The position numbers and the translations under genes are program-made. A DNA stretch of 6,288 nt from Sutterella sp. (GTDB taxonomy: Bacteria > Pseudomonadota > Gammaproteobacteria > Burkholderiales > Burkholderiaceae_F): assembly GCA_003543795.1 (NCBI GenBank), contig DNBE01000062.1:1-6288 (forward strand), given 5' to 3'. The notes under the pieces are model-generated. The model worked only from the letters and a program-made list of their open reading frames with translations, had not been told where the DNA came from and searched no databases. How positions within the stretch are numbered: the first letter of the stretch is position 1; each line of letters opens with the position of its first letter. This document shows, in pieces, positions 1-5,378 of the stretch.

Positions 1-627
1 ATCGGCGGCGAAACGGCGGAAATGCCCGGCATGTACCCCGAAGGCGAATATGATCTCGCGGGCTTTGCGGTCGGTATCGTCGAAAAAGAAAAAGCCATCG
101 ACGGAAAAGATATCGCGGCAGGCGACGTGGTGTTGGGTTTAGCTTCTAGCGGTCCGCACTCAAACGGCTACTCCTTGATTCGTAAAGTAATCGAAACCGC
201 GAAAGCCGATTGGAATATGCCGATGGCGGGTCGTACGCTAGCCGACTGCGTCATGGAGCCCACGCGCATTTATGTCAAACAGGTCACGCGCGTGATGCAA
301 GACGTTCGCATCAAAGGGATGGCTCATATCACGGGCGGCGGTCTCGTTGAGAACGTGCCTCGCGTGTTGCCCGAGAGCGTTAAAGTCGAAATCCGTCGCG
401 CGAGTTGGAAGCGCCCCGAAGTATTCGATTGGCTACAACGCGCGGGCAATATCGCGGACGACGAAATGCATCGCGTCTTCAATAACGGCATCGGCTTAGT
501 TGTCATCGTCGCGCCCGAAGACGCGGCTAAAGCCAAAGCCCTTCTTGAAAAAGAAGGCGAGACGGTCTACGAAATCGGAACGGTCACGCCGCGCTTAGCG
601 GGTGAAGCGGGTTGCGTCGTGCGCTAA
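1..627 (+). CDS. purM: Phosphoribosylformylglycinamidine cyclo-ligase (AIR synthetase), 3' part
   Basis: PurM catalyses the ATP-dependent ring closure of formylglycinamidine ribonucleotide to aminoimidazole ribonucleotide in cytosolic de novo purine synthesis. The frame is open from the first base, so the gene enters from the left. The 208 codons present correspond to roughly the last 60% of a family that is about 345 residues long. The first visible residues are the family signature [11 protein letters not shown] (visible residues 2-12). The C-terminal AIRS domain follows, with [11 protein letters not shown] (49-59), [16 protein letters not shown] (109-124) and NNGIGLV (161-167). The reading frame is intact to a TAA stop. 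An ATG lies at position 22, but it sits inside the conserved signature and is not the start. The gene ends 16 bp before a strong hairpin terminator, so it is the last gene of its transcript. The upstream part, promoter and any purN partner are outside the window. Identification is secure from the motifs. Confidence 0.97.
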   Translation: MGGETAEMPGMYPEGEYDLAGFAVGIVEKEKAIDGKDIAAGDVVLGLASSGPHSNGYSLIRKVIETAKADWNMPMAGRTLADCVMEPTRIYVKQVTRVMQDVRIKGMAHITGGGLVENVPRVLPESVKVEIRRASWKRPEVFDWLQRAGNIADDEMHRVFNNGIGLVVIVAPEDAAKAKALLEKEGETVYEIGTVTPRLAGEAGCVVR

Positions 628-643
628 CGACTTCTCGTTTAAC

Positions 644-671
644 AAAAAAGCGACCGAAAGGTCGCTTTTTT
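644..671. terminator. Bidirectional intrinsic terminator between purM and the NrdD-like gene
   Basis: A perfect inverted repeat has a GC stem GCGACC/GGTCGC (650-655 with 660-665) around a GAAA tetraloop on the plus strand. It is flanked by six A on the left and six T on the right. Read in either direction it gives a stable hairpin followed by a U tract. It lies 16 bp after the purM stop and 20 bp after the stop of the minus-strand gene at 692-853, so it can end both convergent transcripts. Confidence 0.93.
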
Positions 672-691
672 GTGTGAGAAAAAACGGTGCG

Positions 692-853
692 TTACTTGCA
701 ATCACACTTACTTTCGACGAAGCACTTACGTTCGGCGAATTCGCCTTTCTTACCGGTATTAAAGGAAGAAACCGGGCGATGATAACCCATCACGCGGGTC
801 CAGACTTCGCAGGGTTGACGTTCGCTGTCTTTGAGTTGAGTGGCTTCGGCCAT
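692..853 (-). CDS. Small NrdD C-terminal (glycyl-radical tail)-like protein, 53 aa
   Basis: The frame runs from an ATG at 853 to a TAA at 692 and encodes 53 residues. It is supported by a good Shine-Dalgarno sequence, a near-consensus promoter and a shared terminator. Residues 15-41 read CEVWTRVMGYHRPV followed by SSFNTGKKGEFAE. This resembles the last ~40 residues of class III (anaerobic) ribonucleoside-triphosphate reductase NrdD, where the RVxGY pattern surrounds the radical-bearing glycine. Gly23 would be that glycine by analogy. The rest of the ~600-700-residue reductase (ATP cone, barrel, active-site cysteines) is absent. An in-frame TAA at 866-868, five codons upstream of the ATG, shows it is not simply the end of a longer gene here. 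Cysteines at 15, 44, 50 and 52 could bind a metal, but the usual paired CxxC knuckle before RVxGY is missing. Proteins this short with an NrdD label occur in betaproteobacteria as far as I recall. The biochemical role is unknown: it could be a split subunit, a replacement part or a remnant. Confidence 0.85.
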   Translation of the reverse strand: MAEATQLKDSERQPCEVWTRVMGYHRPVSSFNTGKKGEFAERKCFVESKCDCK

Positions 854-858
854 GGCAA

Positions 859-867
859 TCACCTTTT
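859..867 (-). promoter_or_regulatory. Ribosome binding site of the NrdD-like gene
   Basis: The minus strand reads AAAAGGTGA and then 5 nt before the ATG at 853. This sets the start at the ATG. The only other in-frame candidate downstream of the TAA at 866-868 is a GTG at 860-862, which lies inside the Shine-Dalgarno sequence itself. Confidence 0.8.
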
Positions 868-904
868 AATCAAAAGAGTTCAAAAATTTGCTTAACGTGA
901 CGAA

Positions 905-933
905 ATTGTAATGAAGAGCGTTTCGGATTTCAA
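905..933 (-). promoter_or_regulatory. Sigma-70 promoter for the NrdD-like gene
   Basis: On the minus strand TTGAAA (928-933) and TACAAT (905-910) are separated by exactly 17 bp (911-927), with 5/6 matches to each consensus hexamer. Transcription would start near 898, giving a leader of about 45 nt before the ATG at 853. This means the small gene is transcribed on its own rather than by read-through from pncA. I see no FNR-type TTGAT-N4-ATCAA site at the expected distance. Confidence 0.72.
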
Positions 934-947
934 ATTAAAAAATACCA

Positions 948-958
948 TATCTTTGATA
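948..958. repeat. Short inverted repeat TATC-TTT-GATA
   Basis: Perfect 4-bp arms lie around a 3-bp centre in an AT-rich stretch, about 50-60 bp upstream of the predicted start site of the NrdD-like gene. It could be a regulator half-site pair. It is short enough to arise by chance in AT-rich DNA. Confidence 0.3.
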
Positions 959-974
959 GATTTTTTCTTAATAC

Positions 975-986
975 ACAACATGTTGT
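975..986. repeat. Perfect 12-bp palindrome ACAACATGTTGT
   Basis: This 12-bp perfect dyad sits between the pncA terminator and the NrdD-like promoter, about 77-88 bp upstream of the predicted start site. Its size and symmetry suit a dimeric DNA-binding protein. No family is assigned, and it may simply be chance. Confidence 0.4.
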
Positions 987-987
987 T

Positions 988-1017
988 AAAAACAGGGATT
1001 CCGGAACAACCGATTCC
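988..1017 (-). terminator. Imperfect intrinsic terminator after pncA
   Basis: Read on the minus strand, GGAATCGG (1010-1017) can pair with CCGGAATCC (996-1004) around a 5-nt loop, with one mismatch and one bulge. CTG and a run of five T (988-992) follow. The stem begins at the first base of the pncA stop triplet. The hairpin is weaker than the one at 644-671, but its position and T run suit termination of the flavoprotein-pncA operon. Confidence 0.5.
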
Positions 1018-1652
1018 TAGATGGTGTGGTCAGGGATTAAGGCCTGCAAATTCGTGAATTCAACACCGGCTTTTTGCATCGCTTCAATTGCTTTTTGAAG
1101 CGAACCGTCGATATCAATTCCTGCGCAAGCGTCTTCGATGACCGTGACCTTAAAACCTTTTTTCACGGCATCGAGCGCGCTCCATAACACGCAAAAGTCG
1201 GTCGCAAGACCCGCGATAAAAATTTCCGTGATGCCCGCGTCTTTTAAGCGCTTCGCTAACCCCGTTTCCGTTTGGCGGTCGGCTTCGATAAAAGCCGAAT
1301 AGGAATCGATTTGCGGACGCGTGCCTTTGCGCCAGATTTCATACGTCTGCGGGTAACGCAGTTTCTCGCTTAAAGCCGCGCCGTGCGTATTTTGTACGCA
1401 ATGCTCGGGCCAAAGGATTTGTGTTCCGTAAGACGTTTCGACACTCGCGCCGACAAGTCCCGAAGGATGGCTTGAGGCAAACGAGATGTGGCCCTCGGGG
1501 TGCCAATCTTGCGTATAAATGACCAAATCAAAATGAACCGAAGCCAAGATGCGGTTAACGGGGTCGATGACGGCGTTGCCGCCCGCAACGCCGAGCGCGC
1601 CTTTGGGAAGGAAGTCATTTTGAATGTCAACGATTAAAAAAGCACGACTCAC
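1017..1652 (-). CDS. pncA: Nicotinamidase (pyrazinamidase-type isochorismatase fold)
   Basis: PncA hydrolyses nicotinamide to nicotinate and ammonia in the cytosol, feeding the NAD salvage (Preiss-Handler) route. From the chosen GTG start the protein has 211 residues, close to the ~213 of E. coli PncA. The N-terminus FLIVDIQNDFLPKGAL is the family opening. The catalytic triad is visible as Asp9, Lys109 (WRKGT) and Cys154 (ATDFC). The expected metal ligands are Asp49 and His51 (QDWH) and His84 (PEHC), with His55 near the site. GLATDFCV (148-155) carries the cis-peptide loop before the nucleophile. The frame is open further upstream to 1742, but those 30 codons would overlap the preceding gene and look unlike the family. 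The GTG at 1650-1652 has an excellent Shine-Dalgarno sequence 8 nt away. The gene is second in a two-gene operon, 13 bp after the flavoprotein. All key residues are present. Confidence 0.95.
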   Translation of the reverse strand: MSRAFLIVDIQNDFLPKGALGVAGGNAVIDPVNRILASVHFDLVIYTQDWHPEGHISFASSHPSGLVGASVETSYGTQILWPEHCVQNTHGAALSEKLRYPQTYEIWRKGTRPQIDSYSAFIEADRQTETGLAKRLKDAGITEIFIAGLATDFCVLWSALDAVKKGFKVTVIEDACAGIDIDGSLQKAIEAMQKAGVEFTNLQALIPDHTI

Positions 1653-1659
1653 GAGGCGC

Positions 1660-1667
1660 TCTCCTTT
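1660..1667 (-). promoter_or_regulatory. Ribosome binding site of pncA, overlapping the upstream stop codon
   Basis: The minus strand reads AAAGGAGA, with its AGGAG core 8 nt before the GTG start at 1652. The first A residues belong to the TAA stop (1666-1668) of the flavoprotein gene. This placement fixes the GTG as the pncA start and suggests translational coupling, with ribosomes ending the first gene and reinitiating at the second. Confidence 0.85.
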
Positions 1668-2700
1668 AATTGGAAAAGAGTTTGGCGAGGATGTCTCGCG
1701 TCGAAGCGTTTTGCGCGAGATAGGCGTTGGGTTCTGCGGCAATAGCCGCCAAATCGGCGCGCTCGTTTTCGATCGCGAATCGCGCGATATCGGCGGTTAA
1801 AAAGGTTGTCTCGGGAAAGGCCGGGTAGGGGATGCCCGCGTCATCCATTGTTCTTGACAAAAGATTTTTAAGGTAGCGCCCGACTTCACCCGTAAAAGCG
1901 CGTGTTAAGACGGTGCTCGTTTCGTCGCTATAAGCTAAAGCGCGACGAAAAGAAGCGGGTAGCCCGCTTTCGGTCGCAAAAGAAAGGGCGCTCCCTAACA
2001 TAAAGCCCGAAGCGCCGAGCGTTTCGTAAGCGCGAATCTCGCGCGCGTTGGATATCGCGCCGAAAGCGATGACGGGCATGTCTTTGGCAATACGCGTTAA
2101 AACACCCAAAAGAACCGCAAGACTTGTAGGCGCGGCAGGATAAGGGGTTTCAAAACTTTCGACGGGACCGCCCGCCTCGAAGCCTCGCGCGATTAAAAAA
2201 GAGGCGCCGCTTGCGATCAATGCCTTCGCGTCTTTCGGAGAAGCGGCAATCCCTCCGAAAAGAATGCCCGCGGCTTCAAGTCGCTCGGCATAGATTTCGC
2301 GAGGACCGCCCGAAGTAAAAACCACGTGGGTAACGGCACTATTTAAAACGGCTTCGAATTGTTCGTCAAAGTTCACGAAACGAGGAGTCGGATTGGGTAG
2401 GTGAAGCGCTTCGCGAATCGGGTGTAACGCTTCGATAAAGGCCTGACCTTCTGGCGAAATCTCGGTCACATCGCGCCGAACGACAAGTGACACTCCGAAA
2501 GGACGACTTGTGAGACGCCTGACTTCCTCGATTTCTTTTTTGATGACAGCCGGCGTTTTTAATCCGCAAGGCAAAACGCCGAACCCGCCCGCGTCGTTTA
2601 CCGCCGCGACTAAACGAGGCGTAGCCAACGCCTCCCAAGGCGCGTTCATGGCCGGAATCGCGCTTTGGAGCATTTGCGATAAGGCGTTGTCATTCGGCAT
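1666..2700 (-). CDS. Nitronate monooxygenase / 2-nitropropane dioxygenase-family flavoprotein
   Basis: The 344-residue protein has the length and layout of the FMN-dependent nitronate monooxygenase family, a TIM barrel that in characterised members oxidises alkyl nitronates and is related to the enoyl-ACP reductase FabK. Visible family features are VAAVNDAGGFGVLP (31-44), RPFGVSL (66-72), HVVFTSGGP (125-133), the phosphate-loop region ARGFEAGG (171-178), MPVIAFGAISN (208-218), GASGFMLGSAL (229-239) and the C-terminal segment VLTRAFTGEVGRYLKN (264-279). The residue after EAGG, normally a catalytic histidine, is proline here (Pro179), so classical nitronate chemistry is doubtful. The ATG at 2698-2700 has only a weak GGA-type ribosome site; Met10 is a possible later start. 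It is the first gene of an operon with pncA and diverges from mnmA. The true substrate is unknown; it could be another flavin reductase or oxidase of the fold. Confidence 0.82.
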   Translation of the reverse strand: MPNDNALSQMLQSAIPAMNAPWEALATPRLVAAVNDAGGFGVLPCGLKTPAVIKKEIEEVRRLTSRPFGVSLVVRRDVTEISPEGQAFIEALHPIREALHLPNPTPRFVNFDEQFEAVLNSAVTHVVFTSGGPREIYAERLEAAGILFGGIAASPKDAKALIASGASFLIARGFEAGGPVESFETPYPAAPTSLAVLLGVLTRIAKDMPVIAFGAISNAREIRAYETLGASGFMLGSALSFATESGLPASFRRALAYSDETSTVLTRAFTGEVGRYLKNLLSRTMDDAGIPYPAFPETTFLTADIARFAIENERADLAAIAAEPNAYLAQNASTRDILAKLFSN

Positions 2701-2790
2701 TTTTTATGTCCAGAAACGAAAAGAAAAAATCTATAAGGGCCTAACTTTAGCAAAGGACATCAGAAATAGCGTCATTTTGTTTAGAATCCG

Positions 2791-2819
2791 TTGATAATTT
2801 CGCGCGAAAGGCATTTAAG
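2791..2819 (+). promoter_or_regulatory. Possible sigma-70 promoter for mnmA
   Basis: TTGATA (2791-2796) and TTTAAG (2814-2819) are 17 bp apart and would start transcription about 30 bp before the mnmA ATG. The -35 is good and the -10 only 4/6. A second -10-like TAGAAT at 2782-2787 has no acceptable -35. The divergent promoter needed for the flavoprotein-pncA operon must also lie in 2701-2855. The only hint is a minus-strand TATAGA at 2730-2735, with a poor -35. Confidence 0.4.
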
Positions 2820-2827
2820 CCTCGCGC
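2802..2827. repeat. GC-rich inverted repeat upstream of mnmA
   Basis: GCGCGA(AA)GGC and GCCTCGCGC form nine base pairs with a 2-nt bulge around the loop ATTTAA. The dyad covers the -10 region of the predicted mnmA promoter and ends 28 bp before the ATG. There is no U tract on either strand, so it is not a terminator. It could be an operator or, if transcription starts further upstream, a leader hairpin. Confidence 0.45.
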
Positions 2828-2855
2828 TTTAAAAATAAAAGAGGTCAAAACCAAC

Positions 2856-3929
2856 ATGCAAAAGGTCGTCGTCGGGATGTCGGGCGGGGTGGACTCCGCC
2901 GTTTCGGCATATCTGCTTAAAAAAGCCGGCTACGAAGTCATCGGCCTTTTCATGAAAAATTGGGAAGACGATGACGACGGCGAATATTGCACGTCTCGTC
3001 AAGACTTTATCGACGCAGCAAGCGCCGCGGATGTAATCGGCATCGATCTCGAAGCCGTCAATTTCGCCAAAGAATATAAAGAACGCGTTTTCTCGAACTT
3101 TCTTCGCGAATATAGCGCGGGCAGAACGCCGAACCCCGACGTTCTTTGTAATGCCGAAATCAAATTTAAAGCGTTTCTCGATTATGCGATTCAAATGGGT
3201 GCCGAACGCATCGCGACGGGGCACTACGCGAGAACGGATGTCGTCGACGGCCGTACGCGTCTTTTGCGAGGAATCGACCCCGCCAAAGACCAAAGCTACT
3301 TTTTACATCGCTTAACCCAAGCGCAGATTTCGCGCGTGATTTTCCCCGTCGGCGCGATGCTAAAGACGGATGTGAGAAAACTCGCGCTCGAAATCGGGCT
3401 CCCTAACGCGCGCAAAAAAGATTCCACAGGAATTTGCTTTATCGGGGAAAGACCTTTCCGGGAATTTCTCAATCGCTACCTGCCCACCCAGCCCGGCCCG
3501 ATTAAAGACGAGGCGGGAAACGTCATCGGGGAACATATCGGGCTATCGTTTTATACCCTCGGGCAACGTAAAGGCATCGGTATCGGCGGTCGCGACGACG
3601 GGACGGGCGAGCCTTGGTACGTCGCGAAAAAGGATTTAAAAACAAATACGATTTGGGTCGTCCAAGGCCACGACCATCCGTGGTTAGTAAGCCACAAACT
3701 TGTCGCGGCCGAGCCGAGTTGGATAGCCGGCGTCGCGCCTCAAAAAACCGATTTAACGGTCAAAACCCGTTATCGACAGCTTGACGGCGAGGTGATTTTA
3801 GAAGGCGTGACCGATGCACAATTTCAATTGACGCTTAAAAGCCCGCAATGGGCGGTGACCCCCGGGCAATCCGCCGTCCTTTATGACGGCGAGGTTTGCC
3901 TCGGAGGCGGTTTTATCGAAGCGATTTAA
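2856..3929 (+). CDS. mnmA: tRNA-specific 2-thiouridylase MnmA
   Basis: MnmA adenylates and then thiolates U34 in the wobble position of tRNA-Lys, -Glu and -Gln, taking sulfur from a relay (IscS and Tus proteins in E. coli). The 357-residue protein is near the usual 360-370. The N-terminal PP-loop ATP pyrophosphatase domain shows SGGVDS (9-14), LFMKNWED (31-38), TPNPDVLCN (91-99) and the ATP-site motif TGHYAR (121-126). The two catalytic cysteines of the family are present: Cys98 in DVLCN, and Cys194 in [12 protein letters not shown], which carries the persulfide. KDQSYFL (144-150) and [11 protein letters not shown] (235-245) are also typical, and a C-terminal beta-barrel region (about 280-357) completes it. 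An AGAGGT ribosome site lies 10 nt before the ATG. It is monocistronic here, diverging from the flavoprotein operon. Its TAA overlaps the convergent glnQ stop by four bases. All signature residues are intact. Confidence 0.97.
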   Translation: MQKVVVGMSGGVDSAVSAYLLKKAGYEVIGLFMKNWEDDDDGEYCTSRQDFIDAASAADVIGIDLEAVNFAKEYKERVFSNFLREYSAGRTPNPDVLCNAEIKFKAFLDYAIQMGAERIATGHYARTDVVDGRTRLLRGIDPAKDQSYFLHRLTQAQISRVIFPVGAMLKTDVRKLALEIGLPNARKKDSTGICFIGERPFREFLNRYLPTQPGPIKDEAGNVIGEHIGLSFYTLGQRKGIGIGGRDDGTGEPWYVAKKDLKTNTIWVVQGHDHPWLVSHKLVAAEPSWIAGVAPQKTDLTVKTRYRQLDGEVILEGVTDAQFQLTLKSPQWAVTPGQSAVLYDGEVCLGGGFIEAI

Positions 3930-4642
3930 AGCACTTTAGATAAAAAGAGCTGAGTTCTCGGATGCTGCGGATTGGTAAAGATTTCTGCGGGCTTACCTTG
4001 CTCGATGATTTCGCCTTCGTCGATAAATAGGACGCGGTCGCCCACTTCTTTGGCAAATCCCATTTCGTGCGTGACGATCATCATCGTCATGCCTTCTTTG
4101 GCAAGCGCCTTCATCACATCGAGCACTTCTTTGACCATTTCGGGGTCAAGAGCGGACGTGGGTTCGTCAAAAAGAAGGGCTCTCGGACGCATGGCGAGGG
4201 CGCGCGCAATCGCTACACGCTGCTTTTGGCCGCCCGAAAGTTGAGAAGGATATTGCAAAGCCTTTTCGCGTAAACCGACTTTATCAAGAAGCTCGTAGGC
4301 GATTTCTTCGGCTTTCTCGCGGGGCAACTTTCTGACTTGCGTAGGCGCAAGTAACAGGTTTTCGAGCACGTTCATATTCTCGAAAAGATTAAAGTGCTGA
4401 AAAACCATGCCGACTTCGGTACGGATTTTGTCGATGTTTTTTTCCGTAACGAGTTCCCCGTCGACGTAAATCTCGCCCGCGGTCGGAACCTCAAGGTGCG
4501 TTACCGAACGCAACATCGTCGATTTACCCGAACCCGAAGGTCCGATAATGACGACCACTTCGCTATCGTTAATCGTCTCGTTGATGTCTTTGAGGACGAC
4601 GTGATCGCCGAAGGCTTTTTTAAGATGCTTAATTTCGATCAT
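3926..4642 (-). CDS. glnQ: Polar amino-acid ABC transporter, ATP-binding protein
   Basis: This is the cytosolic ATPase that powers import through the permease encoded just upstream. The 238 residues contain the full nucleotide-binding domain: Walker [10 protein letters not shown] (34-42), Q-loop Gln82, ABC signature LSGGQKQR (135-142), Walker B ALLFDEPT (155-162), D-loop SALD (163-166) and switch His192 in VTHEM. The [12 protein letters not shown] opening and the [15 protein letters not shown] and [15 protein letters not shown] segments are typical of the GlnQ/HisP/ArtP subfamily. The ATG at 4640-4642 is preferred over a TTG three codons upstream (4649-4651), because it gives the family N-terminus. 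It has a weak GAAG-type ribosome site 10 nt away. The start overlaps the permease gene end by 14 bp, suggesting translational coupling. Its TAA shares the TTAA at 3926-3929 with mnmA. The family is certain; glutamine specificity is inferred from gene order and partner similarity. Confidence 0.93.
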   Translation of the reverse strand: MIEIKHLKKAFGDHVVLKDINETINDSEVVVIIGPSGSGKSTMLRSVTHLEVPTAGEIYVDGELVTEKNIDKIRTEVGMVFQHFNLFENMNVLENLLLAPTQVRKLPREKAEEIAYELLDKVGLREKALQYPSQLSGGQKQRVAIARALAMRPRALLFDEPTSALDPEMVKEVLDVMKALAKEGMTMMIVTHEMGFAKEVGDRVLFIDEGEIIEQGKPAEIFTNPQHPRTQLFLSKVL

Positions 4643-5291
4643 TTTTCGCAAACTTCTTTTCTAAAACGGCCACAAGGCGCGTAATCGGAATCGTCATCGC
4701 TAAATAAAGAAGCGCGACGCAAGTCCAAATTTCAATCGCGCCGTACGTACTCGCGATAATAAGTTGACCTTGGCGAGTGAGTTCCTCAAAGCCGATTACC
4801 GACACTAAGGAAGAGTCCTTGAGCATCGCGATAAATTCGTTACCCAAAGGCGGAATCACGCGCTTAAAGGCTTGCGGAATGACAACGAACTTCATCGCTT
4901 GCTTCCAGGTTAAGCCTAACGAACGGGCGGCTTCCATCTGGCCTCTGTCAATCGATTGAACACCCGCGCGGAAGATTTCCGCGACGTAAGCGCTCGAATT
5001 GATACTACAAGCCGCGATAGCTGCGACAAAGGGATCGATTCGCGTGCCGATGACAACGGGCAACGCGAAGTAAATCATGAAGATTTGCACCAATAAAGGC
5101 GTGCCGCGCAAAAAGTCCACATAGGCTTTGGACGGGTAGCGGATGAAGGGATTTTTAGAAATTTCGGCAATACCGATGCCGAGTCCGAAAACCATCCCTA
5201 ACCCGACGCTGATGCAGGCGATTTCTATCGTGACGCAGGCGCCCGTGAGCAAAAGCGGTAACGAATCGATGACTAGTTCGAAATCAAACAT
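4629..5291 (-). CDS. glnP: Polar amino-acid ABC transporter, inner-membrane permease
   Basis: A 220-residue integral membrane subunit of the His/Glu/Gln/Arg/opine permease type, which pairs in the inner membrane and docks the ATPase. Hydrophobic segments fall at about 11-42, 62-82, 86-105, 161-181 and 186-207, consistent with five helices. [14 protein letters not shown] (58-71) and [27 protein letters not shown] (101-127 in two parts) are family hallmarks. The cytoplasmic EAA coupling loop runs about 120-150 (EAARSLGL, then [17 protein letters not shown]). Start ATG at 5289-5291: the resulting N-terminus [17 protein letters not shown] is normal for the family, although no good Shine-Dalgarno sequence precedes it, so expression may rely on coupling or read-through from glnH. 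It lies between glnH (87-bp gap with a hairpin) and glnQ (14-bp overlap), the same order as E. coli glnHPQ. Confidence 0.93.
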   Translation of the reverse strand: MFDFELVIDSLPLLLTGACVTIEIACISVGLGMVFGLGIGIAEISKNPFIRYPSKAYVDFLRGTPLLVQIFMIYFALPVVIGTRIDPFVAAIAACSINSSAYVAEIFRAGVQSIDRGQMEAARSLGLTWKQAMKFVVIPQAFKRVIPPLGNEFIAMLKDSSLVSVIGFEELTRQGQLIIASTYGAIEIWTCVALLYLAMTIPITRLVAVLEKKFAKNDRN

Positions 5292-5324
5292 CGGATGAAA
5301 TGAAAAAGTTGGTAAAGGTAAAAC

Positions 5325-5353
5325 GGCAGGAGCGCCTAAACCGGACTCCTGCC
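5325..5353 (-). promoter_or_regulatory. Intercistronic hairpin between glnH and glnP
   Basis: GGCAGGAG (5325-5332) and CTCCTGCC (5346-5353) form a perfect 8-bp GC-rich stem around a 13-nt loop that can add two more C-G pairs. In the direction of transcription it is followed by GTTTTACC, so there are only four U. It starts 25 bp after the glnH stop and ends 33 bp before the glnP start. It could be a leaky terminator or an mRNA-stabilising hairpin that keeps binding protein above permease. Such elements are well known after binding-protein genes in ABC importer operons. Confidence 0.7.
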
Positions 5354-5378
5354 TATCAGCTTTAATGAGGTCAAAAAG

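Noticed and set aside
602..895. Plus-strand open frame of 97 codons after purM
   Set aside because: It overlaps the purM end, passes through the terminator and lies antisense to the NrdD-like gene, which has recognisable homology and proper signals. No family features were seen in the plus-strand translation.
945..960. FNR box upstream of the NrdD-like gene
   Set aside because: Only one TTGAT half-site is present; the matching ATCAA at 4-bp spacing is missing and the position relative to the promoter is wrong.
1653..1742. N-terminal extension of pncA upstream of the GTG
   Set aside because: It would lie inside the flavoprotein gene, is unlike the family N-terminus, and the GTG has an excellent ribosome site.
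2829..3293. 154-codon minus-strand open frame inside mnmA
   Set aside because: It is an antisense shadow of the PP-loop region; mnmA is certain from its motifs.
4643..4651. TTG start for glnQ three codons upstream
   Set aside because: The purine-rich stretch is too close to the TTG, and the ATG at 4642 gives the standard MIEI opening of the family.
3972..4684. Plus-strand open frames opposite glnQ
   Set aside because: They are antisense shadows of a well-conserved ATPase and have no ribosome sites or family features.
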